A stretch of 64,000 nucleotides of DNA from Gnetum montanum (lineage: Eukaryota; Streptophyta; Gnetopsida; Gnetales; Gnetaceae): positions 308,512 to 372,511 of the forward strand of contig MNCI01004258.1 of assembly GCA_015680685.1 (NCBI GenBank). Direction: 5' to 3'. Below are positions 21,629 through 33,256 of this stretch, one piece after another; the stretch's first letter is position 1; each line of letters starts with the position of its first letter. The position numbers and the translations under genes were made by a program. The notes under the pieces were generated by a model, which saw only the letters and a list, made by a program, of their open reading frames with translations, did no database searches and was not told the origin of the DNA.

Positions 21629-23760
21629 ATGGCCCCGAAACATGGACAACAGGAAGGTCCTACCCAAGGTGGAAGAAAACAAGCTTGGAGAGGTGGAAGA
21701 CAAGGTCCTACTAGACAACATGTAGAACAGGAGGAGCAATCATTCAATATTCATCAGGATGAAACTCCTATCAGATGGTCTGGGCAGGCAAAAGAAGGAG
21801 CTCCTGTAGTGCCTGAACCGAGATAACAACTCATGTTGCCCCAAGATTGTGTTCAGGCTATCCATGAGAAGTCCACATTCGCTGCGGTGATTGTGGAGTT
21901 GAATTTTGAATCATTTGTGGAGTTCGCTCCTGAGGCCATTAGGGATCACCTCAAAGGGTCTCCCTTATGGCCTATCCTCTCTGAAAGCGGTGCCTGGTAC
22001 CTAGGAGAGACGTACCAATTTTGGCACAATATGGAGCAAGGCACCACTGTTAATATTTGTAGTGTGACAGTTGAGTTCTTTGTGCAGGGCATTTCGAAAG
22101 TGTTAAACCTTCCAAATACAAGGCCCTAGGTTGCTCGATTATCCACTGTTTAGACCCCGATGTGCGAAAGGATTGGTTGGAGAAGGCTTGTGGCAGAGAT
22201 AAAGCTTTTGGCGAGTTGATGATGGAAGAGAGGGCTTACTTCAAAATTGGAACATATCACCTCTTCCCCACAAAGGGCCTAAAAAGGATATCGACGTATG
22301 CGGCTAGAGGATGTGCAGTGTTGATGGGAAAGGTTAATGCTAACCTAACCCACCTATCTTTGACGGAGATCCTGAGGCGGTAAGAATGGAAGACAAGGAA
22401 GACGGCGTTGCCTTTTCCCTGTCTTATTAGAAAGCTTTGCCGACGTGTTGGTCTTCGAGGATACACCAATGATGTCCTTCGAAAGGCCCAGACTGCTTCA
22501 TATGTTGAATTGCTTAAAGTGCCAACTCCTAGAAAAAGCACTGGCGAAGAGCTAGGACCCAAACAAGAAGAAGAACATATGGCTGAGCGAACTACAACTC
22601 AACTTGCAGGACCCAGTTAACCTCTAGCCATAGGTCCCAACCAACAACAAGAAGTAGGGCCTAGCATAGGCCAGGATCAGCCATCACCATCGCAAGACTA
22701 GAGATCGTCGATGAGCCATCTTAGGGCCATCGCTGAGATGGTCAGTTGGGGAAGTCGTGATGACGCAAACCTCTTCTGCGTCATCGATGATGCCAGGTAG
22801 CCTACTATTTTGTTGGATCACACAAGGGGTGAAGTCTCCATTCACATAGGAGGAGGGGAAAGTAGATGGTCACAACAGATCTCAGGAAACGTGGCATCTT
22901 TCCAGGTGGAGTTAGAGACTGGTGAAGGAGCCACTGTGGTGGTCATGCAACACTAGAATGCCGCAGGAGCTACAGAAGTGGTTGCAGACCACATCAAAGA
23001 ATCCTTCAATGTACCTGTTGTGCCATCGGCAGATCTCACAGGAGCATGGGATGCTCAAAGTCTGGTCGAAACCTCAATGACTCCTGCGGAACATGAGGAT
23101 GTGCTTATCGATTGCTTCAAGCAGGGCAAGTAATGACATCCCTGTTTGACAACCCTCAGGATGTTACAACAATTCAATCAGACATCATTTCCACAAAGGG
23201 GAAGCTAGTCTTAACAGAAGTAAGGGTCGAGCATGCTGAAGTTGAAGTGCAGAAACTCCAAGAATAGCTCATGGCCTTCAAGCAGCACAACAGGACCCTC
23301 TGTAGTTTGTTCCTCCAGACTAGCTAGAAAAATTTAGAACTGAATAGCTAACAAAGCTAATCGTAGAGAATAAAAGGGTGGTGGATGAAAAGGAGAAGGC
23401 TGTTTGGGATGCCTCTGCAGCACAGGTGCAAACTCATGTGCATCTTAAGGCACTCAAGGCCTTGCAAGAAGAAAATAAATAGCTTGCGACTAAAAACCTT
23501 CGGTTGACCACTATAGAAAAGCAAAAGAATGTTCTTGATGAACACTTTTATCAATTACAAGAACAATTCATTCAAGTCAATCGAGATGTATGCCATTTAG
23601 CCAGAGAAAATCGAACCCTCTCAATGGACGAGGTACGCGTCATTCGTCAAAAGTCAGCGATTGAGATAAGCGCATGGCAGAATGAGGCTAAACGACATGA
23701 GAAGCTAAAGGAGCACTTCCATGATCAAGTGGGGATGTATAAATAGATCCTTGAAAAAGA
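21629..23760 (+). pseudogene. Second coding block: basic N-terminus, globular region, coiled coil
   Basis: Consecutive broken frames: a basic Gln/Gly/Arg-rich start (MAPKHGQQEGPTQGGRKQ, 21629-21826); a globular part (21833-22620) with SFVEFAPEAIRDHLKG, IGTYHLFPTKGLKRI and LPFPCLIRKLCRRVGL, which resembles the uncharacterised domain called putative plant transposon protein found in plant Gypsy-type elements; and a heptad-rich coiled coil (about 23130-23760) including EKQKNVLDEHFYQLQEQF. In-frame stops are mostly TAG/TAA in place of Gln. It differs wholly from gag, so it is a second gene of the element or cargo. The domain match is from memory and moderate; function unknown. Related in plan to the unit at 56470-59863. 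Confidence 0.55.
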
Positions 23761-23956
23761 GATCCATATGGCCAAGGCCCAAATCAACACTATTAGTGCT
23801 CAACACACTGATTGGCAAGCCATACTGGACACATATGCCTTCATCCACCAAGCGGAAGTTAAGAACCGAGACCTGCAGATTTAGGACTTGACAGAATACA
23901 TGGAGTTGGCAAACCTAAGATATGCCAACCTTGCCATGTTAACAGCAGGGCACTCG

Positions 23957-24233
23957 AGATCAGATTCTTTTACCCTCTCTCTCCTAGCTTAGTTAATATT
24001 ACTTTCCATTACCCTCAGGAGCAGCATTAGAGTAGAAACCCATCATACACCTTACTCTGGACTAAACCATACGTGAAAAATATAATACTAGTCCATGTGG
24101 GAAGACAGCAAACTACGACCTAAGGCTAACTGTCTAGGTGCCACAACTAGTTTGTCTATGGAGTTCGATCGGATCGCATGTGAAAACACTCGTATTCGTA
24201 TGGTTGAGTGTAGGGGTACCTCGCCACTCATCA
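23957..24233 (+). repeat. Truncated 3' LTR of the 17281-24233 element
   Basis: It matches 17853-18128 almost base for base (AGATTCTTTTACCCT through CGCCACTCATCA) with scattered substitutions. The promoter half is missing, replaced directly by the coiled-coil block. Confidence 0.88.
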
Positions 24234-24735
24234 ATGTGCAAATTGGAATTGATAAAATTTATTTCAAAATTATATTTGTTGATTTTTATTTTCATTGATT
24301 TCAAGAAAGCTTATGATAGCATTCTCAAAATTTACTGATTTTTATCTTGATTTATTTGGAGAAAGCTTATAATAGAGTTCCTAAAGGTGTATTAGAACCT
24401 AAAAGCTTATAATAGCTTAGAATAATTATAGAGGAATATAATGATTTTGTAAGTGTAACTTCTACTAACCTTGTGCATACAAGATAATGAGCATTAAAGA
24501 GGAAGGACATTTCTATTAGGTACAAAAAAGGTTATTGAAGATGTGTATGATGGTGCAAGTCTGACTTCTACCAACCTTGTGCATACAAGACAATGAGCAT
24601 TAAGGAGGAAGGATATTTCTATTGGATGCAAAAAAGGTTATTTAAGACTTGTATAATAGTGCAAGTCTAACTTCTACCAACATTGTCCATACAAGACAAT
24701 TATCATTAAGGAGAAAAGATATTTCTATTGGGTAT
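24234..24735 (+). pseudogene. LINE reverse transcriptase remnant with 106-bp tandem repeats
   Basis: FIDFKKAYDSILK (24290-24335) matches the LINE motif .DLEKAYDRVPR, and VYDGASLTSTNLVHTR matches the following MYDGA.TSVRT region. From about 24441 the latter region is repeated about 2.7 times at a period of exactly 106 bp (AAGT marks at 24451, 24557 and 24663). The period is not a multiple of three, so the frame is lost. The LTR at 24736 interrupts the third copy. Confidence 0.7.
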
Positions 24736-25558
24736 TAATGAGTCATCGACTAGTTACATTAACATAATCCCATTGACGCAGGGAAAGATGTATTAATGCA
24801 AATGTGTAGACATAGTGTCATGTCATGCTTATATAAATGCATGTGCCCACTACATTTATGCACATTATGTCATTAGTGTAGCCAAGTTCTTATAGTTTTC
24901 TTTCATGAGTTAGAATATTTTCTGAGTGCCAGTAGTAGAACTTCAAGCAATTGTATGGATCTTTATTTGAGTGGACCCGAACACATTAATGTGACTAGAA
25001 ATAAAGATGAGATTCTTGATACTCCTTGCAACACTTGGAAAAGATTAATGTTTCTTTCATGCACTTTATTATTAATGCAATTTACGTTCTTGTCCTTAGT
25101 TAATTAATGCTTCTAATAATGAACACATAAGTACGATTGCTTCGAGCATACCATTTAATGCTTGGTAATCCTAGCAGTGGCTATTTGGTATGCCTAGCAA
25201 TAGACACTTAGTAACCCAACAACATTGATATGAGTTCAAGATATGCATGAAAAGTGGGCCTAGATGTTTATGTTAGGCTAGTTAAAATAGTTAATTTACC
25301 AACCATTTTTACTTCAATGCTTAGGATTAAATAAATAAAAATATAAAATATAAATAAATCTCATATGCCTTGGCTCACACTCAACCATATAAATCATCCT
25401 ACACAAGTGAGAGCTAAGAATACAATGATCATATGTCCCCAAATAACCATCTTTGTCTATAGGCACACGTAGGTGCTAAGTCCACAAAATTTGATTGGAT
25501 TACTAGTGCAAACTTGTGATTCGTATGGTTGGGTGAAGGGACTACTTGCTACTCATCA
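24736..25558 (+). repeat. 5' LTR of an older Gypsy-type element
   Basis: It starts TAATGAG (decayed TGATGAG) and ends CTACTCATCA, 823 bp. CTTATATAAATGCATG (about 24828) is the TATA region, and AATAAAGATG (about 25000) the polyadenylation signal. The primer site that follows reads TTAGCATCATTATCAATGA, a heavily G-to-A-changed TTGGCGCCGTTGCCGGGGA, which marks this as an old insertion. Confidence 0.78.
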
Positions 25559-26851
25559 TTAGCATCATTATCAATGATTTAGCATAGCTAAGTGCACTCA
25601 GTAGAAAAAGATAGTGAATCCTACAAAGATGTTGTAAAGACCGTTAAACAATAAATCATTAAGCATATAAAAGCAAAAGCACATTATTTGTAGTAAGAAC
25701 TAACATGGCTTGTTCTTGTAGGGACAAATCTTCATCACCTATTTGTGGAACCAATCAAAGATAGTAGGTCCCAAAGATGTAGATGCCCCAACAATTCCTT
25801 GTTTACATCAGGATGAGTAGCTGCAATGGAAGGATATGAAAGGTAACATCGTGTTGCCTCTCGACTGATCAATTCCTACAATGTTCATGAACAATTTGGT
25901 TTGGTTAGGCATCGTTGGACTTAATGCAGAATATGAAGTCTATGACCACCTCTATAGGGATTATCATCCCATCGATGTCCAATAGAGGAAGGATCGATAG
26001 AGGGAAGCATGATATGAGGCTTCAAAAGGCAAGAGGTTCCCTACCCAATTATTCTTGCAACAACACAAGGAAGGCAAGGGCTTCTTTTTGGGTGCCTCCC
26101 AATACACAAAGTCTCCCCCTTTCTTTGATGGGGAGAGCCTTAACCAGAGGTTACTCAATTGTGGATAACCTTGGTGATAGGAAGAATGGTTCTTAGGGAG
26201 CCTTAAAAGATGGCAGCCACAGCCATTCGCCCAAGAGTAAGAATAATGAAAAATACAAAAGAAAAAAGAAAAAAAGAAAGATAAACATAATGAATGGGGC
26301 AGGGATCGAAGAAGGGGATCTAATAGGGATCGTTTTGATGTTGATTCTCCTCCTTCCTCATCCTCTTCATCATCCTCATCATCTTCCTCCTCCAAATTTG
26401 GTAGTAGAATCAAAGGCCATGATAAAAAAAAGAACAACAAAGATCATGATGGAGATGAACGATGAGATAGGGATGATCATAGATCCCATGGGATAATAGA
26501 GAATAGGGGTAGGAACAACAGTAAGGGGAGGAGCATCGTAGAGAAAGAAGGCATAGTAGGACTCATCATAGGCATTGTGACCATGACAAGAACCACCGAG
26601 ACTGTTATGACTATTATGAGCCTTTGTTGGATACTAGGAACATGTTGAATATTTTAAAGGCTATTAGAATTCTAACTGGGCACTTGAAAGATAGCCACAT
26701 CAAAAGGCTGGATATGGACAATATCCCTAGATTTGAGGCGGGGATATAACTTAGATCTAAAAAACCATTTGCAACCCTTTCATGATGCTTATGCCTTGTA
26801 AAATATTTAAAATGAATAGCAAAAGCTGAAACTATTTCCAAGGACACTCAT
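25559..26851 (+). pseudogene. Older Gypsy-type element: leader and N-terminal gag part, before the nested insertion
   Basis: Broken frames contain a strongly charged Lys/Arg/Asp part (26230-26320) and a Ser run followed by SKFGSRIKGHDKKKNNKDHD (26350-26460). Near the right end KLKLFPRTL matches the KLKLFPMTL sequence of the other gag copies at 18655 and 28605. The frame stops at the target site CTCAT (26847-26851) and resumes at 33252. Confidence 0.7.
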
Positions 26852-28076
26852 TGATGAGCTACGATATCACGTACACGATATCGCATCCACCACGTGATAT
26901 CGCGTACGCGATATCGCGTCCTGCCTCATCTTCTATAAATAAGAGGCGACGCACTTTGTTCCAGTTAGTTAGACTTAGACCCTTAGCCAAACTCTTGTAG
27001 TTTTACCATTCCAGAGTTAGAATAATTTCTGTGTGCCCACAGTAGGAGTCATAGAGTGAATGGATCTTTATTCGAGCAATTTGTACCTGAGCACACATTT
27101 GTGTACGACAATAAAGATGAACTTTATGATAAACCTTGTAGCATATAGATTAAGCTAATTAATAGTTAATTCTTATTGAATGTTTAACACCTTCCTAGTT
27201 AATTAATTTCTCTCTCTACCCTTGACACTCTTAGTTAAGTACACTTAATACGACTGCTTCGAGCATGCATGTAGCACTTGGTAACCCAGTAACAATTAGC
27301 GTTTGGTAACCCCATTAGTGTTGCACTGGTTCAGGATGTGTATGGCAAGTGGGAATGGATACTGGTGTTAGGAAAATTTAGAACTTAATTAATGAATAGT
27401 TAATGTAAGTTAGCCACTTAGCCCTCTCAACCATTTTCTCCTAGTGCATGCCCGCAGTGTGATGGTTGTAATTATACGACATCCTTATTCAAGTGTGACA
27501 TACTTGGACACGCACATGATCGGCAATAAAGATTGAGATTACTTCATCATTGCAACATCCACTTAGCTTAATTATGTATTTAATTGTTATTGTTATTTAC
27601 TACTTTCTTAGTTAACACCTCTCTACCCTTATCTCCTAGTAACGCGGAATGAGTACAACTTAATCACGAGCAGTTAAGTGTGACTACCTAGTAACCTAGT
27701 AGCGTACCTAGGCCATATGCTTAGTAATCCCAATGGTAGTCTTACACGAGGTCTAGGATGTGTACGGATGATTAAGGAATGGATGCTCATCACACTTAGG
27801 CTAGTTTAAATTTTCTCACCCTCTCTCCTAGCTTAGTTGATATTATTTACCATCATACTTAGGAGTAGCATTAGTGTAGGAACACATCATACACCTCACT
27901 CTGGACTAAACCATATGTGACAAAGCTAATACTAGTCCAGGTGAGAAGACAACGAACCGTGATCTATGAGTAACTGTCTGGATACCACAAATAGTCCGTC
28001 TACGGAGTTCAACCGGATCGTGCATGAAAAGCTCGTATTCGTATGGTTGAGTGTAGGGGTACCTCACCACTCATCA
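26852..28076 (+). repeat. 5' LTR (1225 bp), composite with a doubled R/U5-like module
   Basis: U3 is short: two palindromes at 26863-26882 and 26896-26915, then CTATAAATAAGAGG (26933). Two successive modules follow, each with a TGCCC.CAGT phrase, a short gap to TTATTC.AG, and an AATAAAG signal (27110 and 27525), then a GGTAACC/AGTAATCC and GGATGTGTA phrase. Module 1 is about 27030-27440 and module 2 about 27445-28076. Other LTRs in the window have one module. Confidence 0.82.
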
Positions 28077-28095
28077 TTGGTGCCATTATCGGGGA
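28077..28095 (+). promoter_or_regulatory. Primer-binding site
   Basis: TTGGTGCCATTATCGGGGA follows the LTR immediately and resembles the tRNA-Asp-type site with three transitions. Confidence 0.8.
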
Positions 28096-28559
28096 TGGTG
28101 CTAGTTATCTAGATTAGTTATATCATACAAGGTCGCTGTATAGGAATTAACGATACATCTTTTAGGAAGAAATAATTACAAAAAGTCACATACAAATTCA
28201 CACACAATTGCACAACCATGCCTCTCTTACAAGACTATGATAATGCCATATCTAGTGAGGCAATTCATTGGGGAACCAACGAATTATATGACAATGAAGA
28301 TTAGAGTACGCAATCCAAGGTGGGGGTTTCTTATAAACATAAACAAAGGTAGCATTTTCCCAAAGCACGAAAGCATAACTAACTCGATGACGATGAATCC
28401 CTACTGGCCACTACAAGCCTAACGCAAATACAAGAGGTTGTTAAAATCTCCCATAGGCATCGTAAAGAGAGCCGCCTACCCAGGCTCGATTTAAACAACT
28501 TTTCCAATTTCTCAGGAGGCTCTGAGCTAGATCCACAACAACATTTATAAGCCTTCTAT

Positions 28560-30190
28560 GATGCCTGTGCATGGAACAACATTGATAATGGCTGGCAAAA
28601 ACTCAAGCTTTTTCCTATGACACTCATTGGCCAAGCAAAAGTATGGTATAGATTGTTAAAACCAAATTCAATACGATGTTGGCCAACAATGGTAGAACTC
28701 TTTAATGAAAGATATCAAACCTATGCAAGAGTGTCAGCCTTGAGGAAACAAGTCCAAGAGTGGAAACAAGCACAACATGAAGCCTTGGACATGGCCTTAG
28801 AAAGATATTATGCACTATTAAACAACTACCCAGGCCATGAGTTCTCCGAGGAAAGGCTAATGCACCATATCATTGATGGGCTTCATGATGAAACAAGAGA
28901 GACCCTAGGGATGTATGCCGAAGGTCAACTATATGAACTACAAACCAATTAATTCCAAGAGCTTATTAAGCAAGTAGCAAAAGAAGAAGGAGAAATGACT
29001 AGATGGGAGAGTGTTGAAAAACATCAATGAGACCAAAATATCAGCCTAACAGAGGTCCATAATCACAAAAAGGAGAAACCAACCTATCTCAAGCTGGAAG
29101 AACCATCTTTGCTAGTATAATAATCATTAGAGGAAATTGAGACAAAGATTAATAAGATGTTGGAATGGATGCATCAAAAGTGTGGAGAATATATCAATAT
29201 TATTGGAGATAGTATTTTGACAACCTGAGAAGCAGGACAAAATATCATTAGACAATTAGAAAGGAAGGATGAAGAAAATAAGAGCTTAACTGCCAATCAC
29301 ACGTATGAATGCAAAATTTGCCTGTACAATCACTCCAAGGGCCAATGCCCAATCTTGTTACATCTATATAAGCATTGGGGAAGCACGTTACACCCAGATT
29401 TTGTACAGAGATACTATGTTCAATCACAGTGGCAACAATCCCAGTCATGAGGGAAGCCATCCCTAAGCTGGAGATACCCTTCGTATCATCCGAATCCAAA
29501 TGCTTATCAAGTTCAACATCCTGTTTTCCCAACTGGGTCAACATACTCTATCTCGCTGCATTATCATGCTCCTCAATACTATCAGCCCATGTCCTCAACA
29601 CAATCACTGCCTTGTGTACCTTACACTTCTCCTAAATTTCAACATTCTCATCCTTTTCCTCCTTCTACATCACCACCAACTGTTCCTGAAGTGTCTACAC
29701 CACAATAACAACCCAAGAACGTTACTTGTGGTGCTATTGCCAATAGTAGTGAGAGACCTCCTCAACATCGAAGGCGTCCCTTCTTTAAACATGACCATAG
29801 GAAGGAACAACCCACTTCTAAGGCCACTACATTCTCCAACTCAACACAATTCCAACATTGTGGTGCATCCTTCTCCTCGAACCCAATGCCTCGTGTCACC
29901 TCATCAGGGCCACCAATTAACACTCCAACAACCATATGGCCCAATGAATACAGCCATGGAGGGCGACAACCCGATCCTTGCATACCATCTTATGGTCTCA
30001 AGTATCATAGTGGATCAACTCTTTACCCAGGAACCACATCTTAGAAATTTCCCGACTATGCTTACTATAATTAGGTGTGTGAAACCCAATGGGGTAAGTA
30101 TGACCAAGTTTCGATATTTCCAACATGCAAGGATCCTCATCTTTCATTTATTAATCCTTGCCATGATCAACTATTTAGTTATGGGGGATA
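28560..30190 (+). pseudogene. Retrotransposon gag pseudogene of the complete element
   Basis: The best open part is 28617-28952 (111 residues): IGQAKVWYRLLKPNSIRCW, TMVELFNERYQTYARVSALR, QEWKQAQHEALDMALERYYA and EERLMHHIIDGLHDETRE, the capsid-like Retrotrans_gag region. The same frame goes on past stops through EINKML-type helices, the cysteine motif CKICLYNHSKGQC (about 29310), and a Pro/Gln/His-rich tail with PPQHRRRPFFKHDHRKEQ. Most stops stand at Gln codons. A close relative of the gag at 18628-20220, with an identical layout. Confidence 0.87.
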
Positions 30191-32033
30191 TCCCTCTCTT
30201 TAATTTTACAACTTTTTGTTTTGCAACATCATTATACTTTCTCATTTCTTTGTGTGAATGTTTGTTTTATTTTTGTTTTTGTTCTTGTCTTTGTTTGTTG
30301 TTTTTGTTTTGTTAGATTCGTCACCTAATAAGTGCTCATGATGGTGGTATGAACTATATTCTATTGATTGCTAATGTTTGACTTTTACCTTTGAGTTATA
30401 ATGTTGATACTAAGGTATGGTTCTTTTGATATAGCAGGCAATGAGTCCATGTCATCCATGCATTCATAAATTTCTATGGTCTCTCTTGGCTTGGAATTGT
30501 ATGGTCCATTTCTTAATAATGAGACTAGTAACAGACTGGTGACTAGGCATTTTTCAAACTGAGGAAGGACTCAAGGACTGAAAAGGGTGTGACTTCGAGG
30601 GGATTTGATGCATTTGTGTTGGTCATTCTCTTGTGTGCTTGGATTTTTCTTCTTGAGTTTTCCTTACCATTCTGATATTGCTCCATTATTGGGAAGCTGA
30701 GCTAATAAAAATAATAATTCTTTGCATGGTGTGGGTCTCATGCAAAAAAAAAAAAAGTAGTGAGAATTCAAAGCACACCCCTTAGAAAAAATAATCATCT
30801 AGGCTATAAGCACTGGTTATGGAACTAAACAAACATGTTCCCTCTAACTAAGGCCCTTTCTCACTTCCTACTTTTCCCTTTTTCATTTCCTCGGAATGGT
30901 GGTGACTCTTTGGAGGAAGCATTCTTGTCTCTTCAAGTGGATGGATTGGCCAAGTGTGTTAATGCAAAGTCACTGGATGTGGATTGTTTGAGGCTAGATT
31001 TGGAATGAGATCTACTCTGTCACATTAACCATAAATACATAAGGGACTGTACACCACCTTGTTCTTGGAACTCCATTCCATTCTCTTCTTTCCATCATTC
31101 TTTCTCCATTTTCCACCTCATTCCTGGTTGTATCAGTAGTCCATTTTCTCTTTGGTGAATTCTTGGGGTTAAGTCTTTAACTCTTGCTTTCACATAACAT
31201 TTCTAGAGGCTACAGACTCTTTGAATGTGAGTTTGTTAGGGCATAAAAGGCATGAGCCTGCTTTGGGGAGGACCCATTGGCATTCCTATTTGGTGCATCA
31301 TTTCACTTCTTTCCCTTAAACATTTCCATAATCAACATTTGTTTTTATCATTCCCACTTTTGACATCCATTTTATCAGCGTTGATGTTGTTTCTTTTTCT
31401 CCATCTTTCTTGTTCCTTATCTTTTTCCATTCTATCACTACCGAAGGATTGCTCTTAGTCATGGGAGTCCTGGTCTAATTTTTTCAATTTTCTCCTAACC
31501 CCTACACCTTGGGTAGTCACCAGTGGTATATCTCTAGAATTTGTATTGGCCATATCACAACTCAGCCAGTGGACCTTACACTGAAGCAAGGTATCAACTG
31601 TATTGTGATTTACTTATCCTTTCTCATATGTGACTGTGTTGTGTGTGCAGATGGCAATCATACAATAATGGACTGGATCTGGAGGAAACACTCAAAATAG
31701 ATTGGTGCTAGAAAAGTTGTGCAAGGAACGCGATTGATGGTGTGCTTATGGATGGACAATGGAAAGTGCAATCTTGGCATTGGCAACAACAAACTTCTTC
31801 TTTTCTCTCTCTCTCTCTCTTCTCTCTTCTCTCTCAGCTACCAAATAAGGCTGGATGTCAAATGTATATAGTGTTCACTCTTGTGGTCATGAACACTAAT
31901 GTTATGTATTGTAATGTTGATCCATTCACATGTCATCCCATTCATCACTAGTGTCATTCAATTCAATAATCCCATACCTTTCCAATATTTTATAGAGAAC
32001 TTGAGGATGAGTTTTCATTTAATCATGGGGGTA
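30191..32033 (+). other. Non-coding 3' half of the gag-only element, with purine tract at its end
   Basis: I find no pol-type motif on either strand in this 1.8 kb. It holds a T-rich run (30180-30310), an A-run (30746-30757) and a (TC)n run (31803-31840). The last bases before the 3' LTR read CATGGGGGTA (about 32024-32033), the likely polypurine tract for plus-strand priming. Confidence 0.7.
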
Positions 32034-33251
32034 TGATGAGTCGCGATATCATGTATGCAATATCGCATCCACCATGCGATATCGCATACACGATATCGCG
32101 TCCTACCTCATCTTATATAAGTAAGAGGTGGTGCCCTTTATTCCAGTTAGTTAGATTTAGACCCTTAGCCAAACTCTTGTAGTTTTACCATTCCAGAGTT
32201 AGAATAATTTCTGTGTGCCCACAGTAGGAGTCATAGAGTGAACAGATCTTTATTCGAGTAATTTGTACCTGAGCACACATTTGTGTACAGCAATAAAGAC
32301 GAACTTTGTGATAAACCTTGTAGCATACAAATTAAGCTAATTAAAAATTAATTTTTATTGAATGTTTAACGCTTTCCTAGTTAATTAATTTCTCTCTCTA
32401 CCCTTGACACTCTTAGTTAAGTACACTTAATACGACCGCTTCGAGCATGCATGTAGCGTTTGATAACCCGGTAACGATTAACGTTTGGTAACCCTAGCAA
32501 TGTTGCATTGGTTCAGGATGTGTAGGGAAAGTGGGAACGGATACTGGTGTTAGGAACATTTAGAACTTAATTAATGAATAGTTAATGTAAGTTAGCCACT
32601 TAGGCCTCTCAACCATTTTCTCCTAGTGCATGCTCGCAGTTTGATGGTTGTAATTGTATGACATCCTTATTCGAGTGTGACATACTTGGACATGCACATG
32701 ACCGGCAATAAAGATCTAGATTACTTTATCATTGCAACATCCACTTAGCTTAATTATGTATTTAATTGTTATTGTTATTTACTAATTTCTTAATTAACAC
32801 CTCTCTACCCTTATCTCTTAGTAACGCGGAATGAGTACGACTTAATCACGAGCATTTAAGTGTGACTACTTGGTAACCCAGTAGCGTACCTAGGCCATAC
32901 GCTTAATAATCCCAATGGTAGTCGTGCACGAGGTCCAGAATGTGTACGGATGATTAAGGAATGGATGCTCATCGCACTTAGGCTATTTTCTCACCCTCTC
33001 TCCTAGCTTAGTTGATATTATTTACCATCATACCTAGGAGTAGCATTAGTGTAGGAACACATCATACACCTCACTCTGGCCTAAACCATACGTGACAAAG
33101 CTAATACTAGTCCAGGTGAGAAGACAACGAATTGCGATCTACGAGTAACTATTTGGATATCACAACTAGTCCATCTACGGAGTTCAACTGGATCATGCAT
33201 GAAATGCTCGTATTCGTATGGTTGAGTGTAGGCGTACCTCGCCACTCATCA
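32034..33251 (+). repeat. 3' LTR (1218 bp)
   Basis: Collinear with 26852-28076 including the doubled module, so the composite LTR existed before insertion. GATATCGCG-type palindromes lie at 32044-32100 and the TATA region at about 32114 reads TTATATAAGTAAG. The two LTRs differ at a visible minority of positions, many of them C/T or G/A. Confidence 0.87.
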
Positions 33252-33256
33252 CTCAT

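Larger units (their letters stand above)
17281..24233 (+). mobile_element. Gag-bearing non-autonomous Ty3/Gypsy-type element with a foreign coding block, duplication ATGTG
   Basis: The left LTR starts TGATGGGAC (17281) and the right end reads CGCCACTCATCA (24233); ATGTG precedes (17276-17280) and follows (24234-24238), a perfect 5-bp target duplication, so both ends belong to one insertion. In order: 5' LTR, tRNA-Asp-like primer site, gag, a non-coding part (20220-21085), then a block with its own promoter-like start and unrelated reading frames (21089-23952), then only the last 277 bp of the 3' LTR. No protease, reverse transcriptase or integrase is recognised. The truncated 3' LTR shows that deletion or recombination followed insertion. 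Confidence 0.85.
26852..33251 (+). mobile_element. Complete gag-only LTR retrotransposon, duplication CTCAT
   Basis: Both LTRs are present (26852-28076, 32034-33251), with TGATGAG...CTCATCA ends, a primer site at 28077, a purine-rich tract before the 3' LTR, and a perfect CTCAT duplication at 26847-26851 and 33252-33256. It is 6400 bp long. The only coding homology is gag (28560-30190); the next 1.8 kb has no protease, reverse transcriptase or integrase. This fits the class known in plants as terminal-repeat retrotransposons with a gag domain (TR-GAG), which must borrow enzymes from autonomous partners. It is inserted within the gag of the older element 24736-35180. Confidence 0.9.

Noticed and set aside
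26852-33251. Autonomous Gypsy element
   Set aside because: No protease, reverse transcriptase, RNase H or integrase motif appears on either strand between gag and the 3' LTR.
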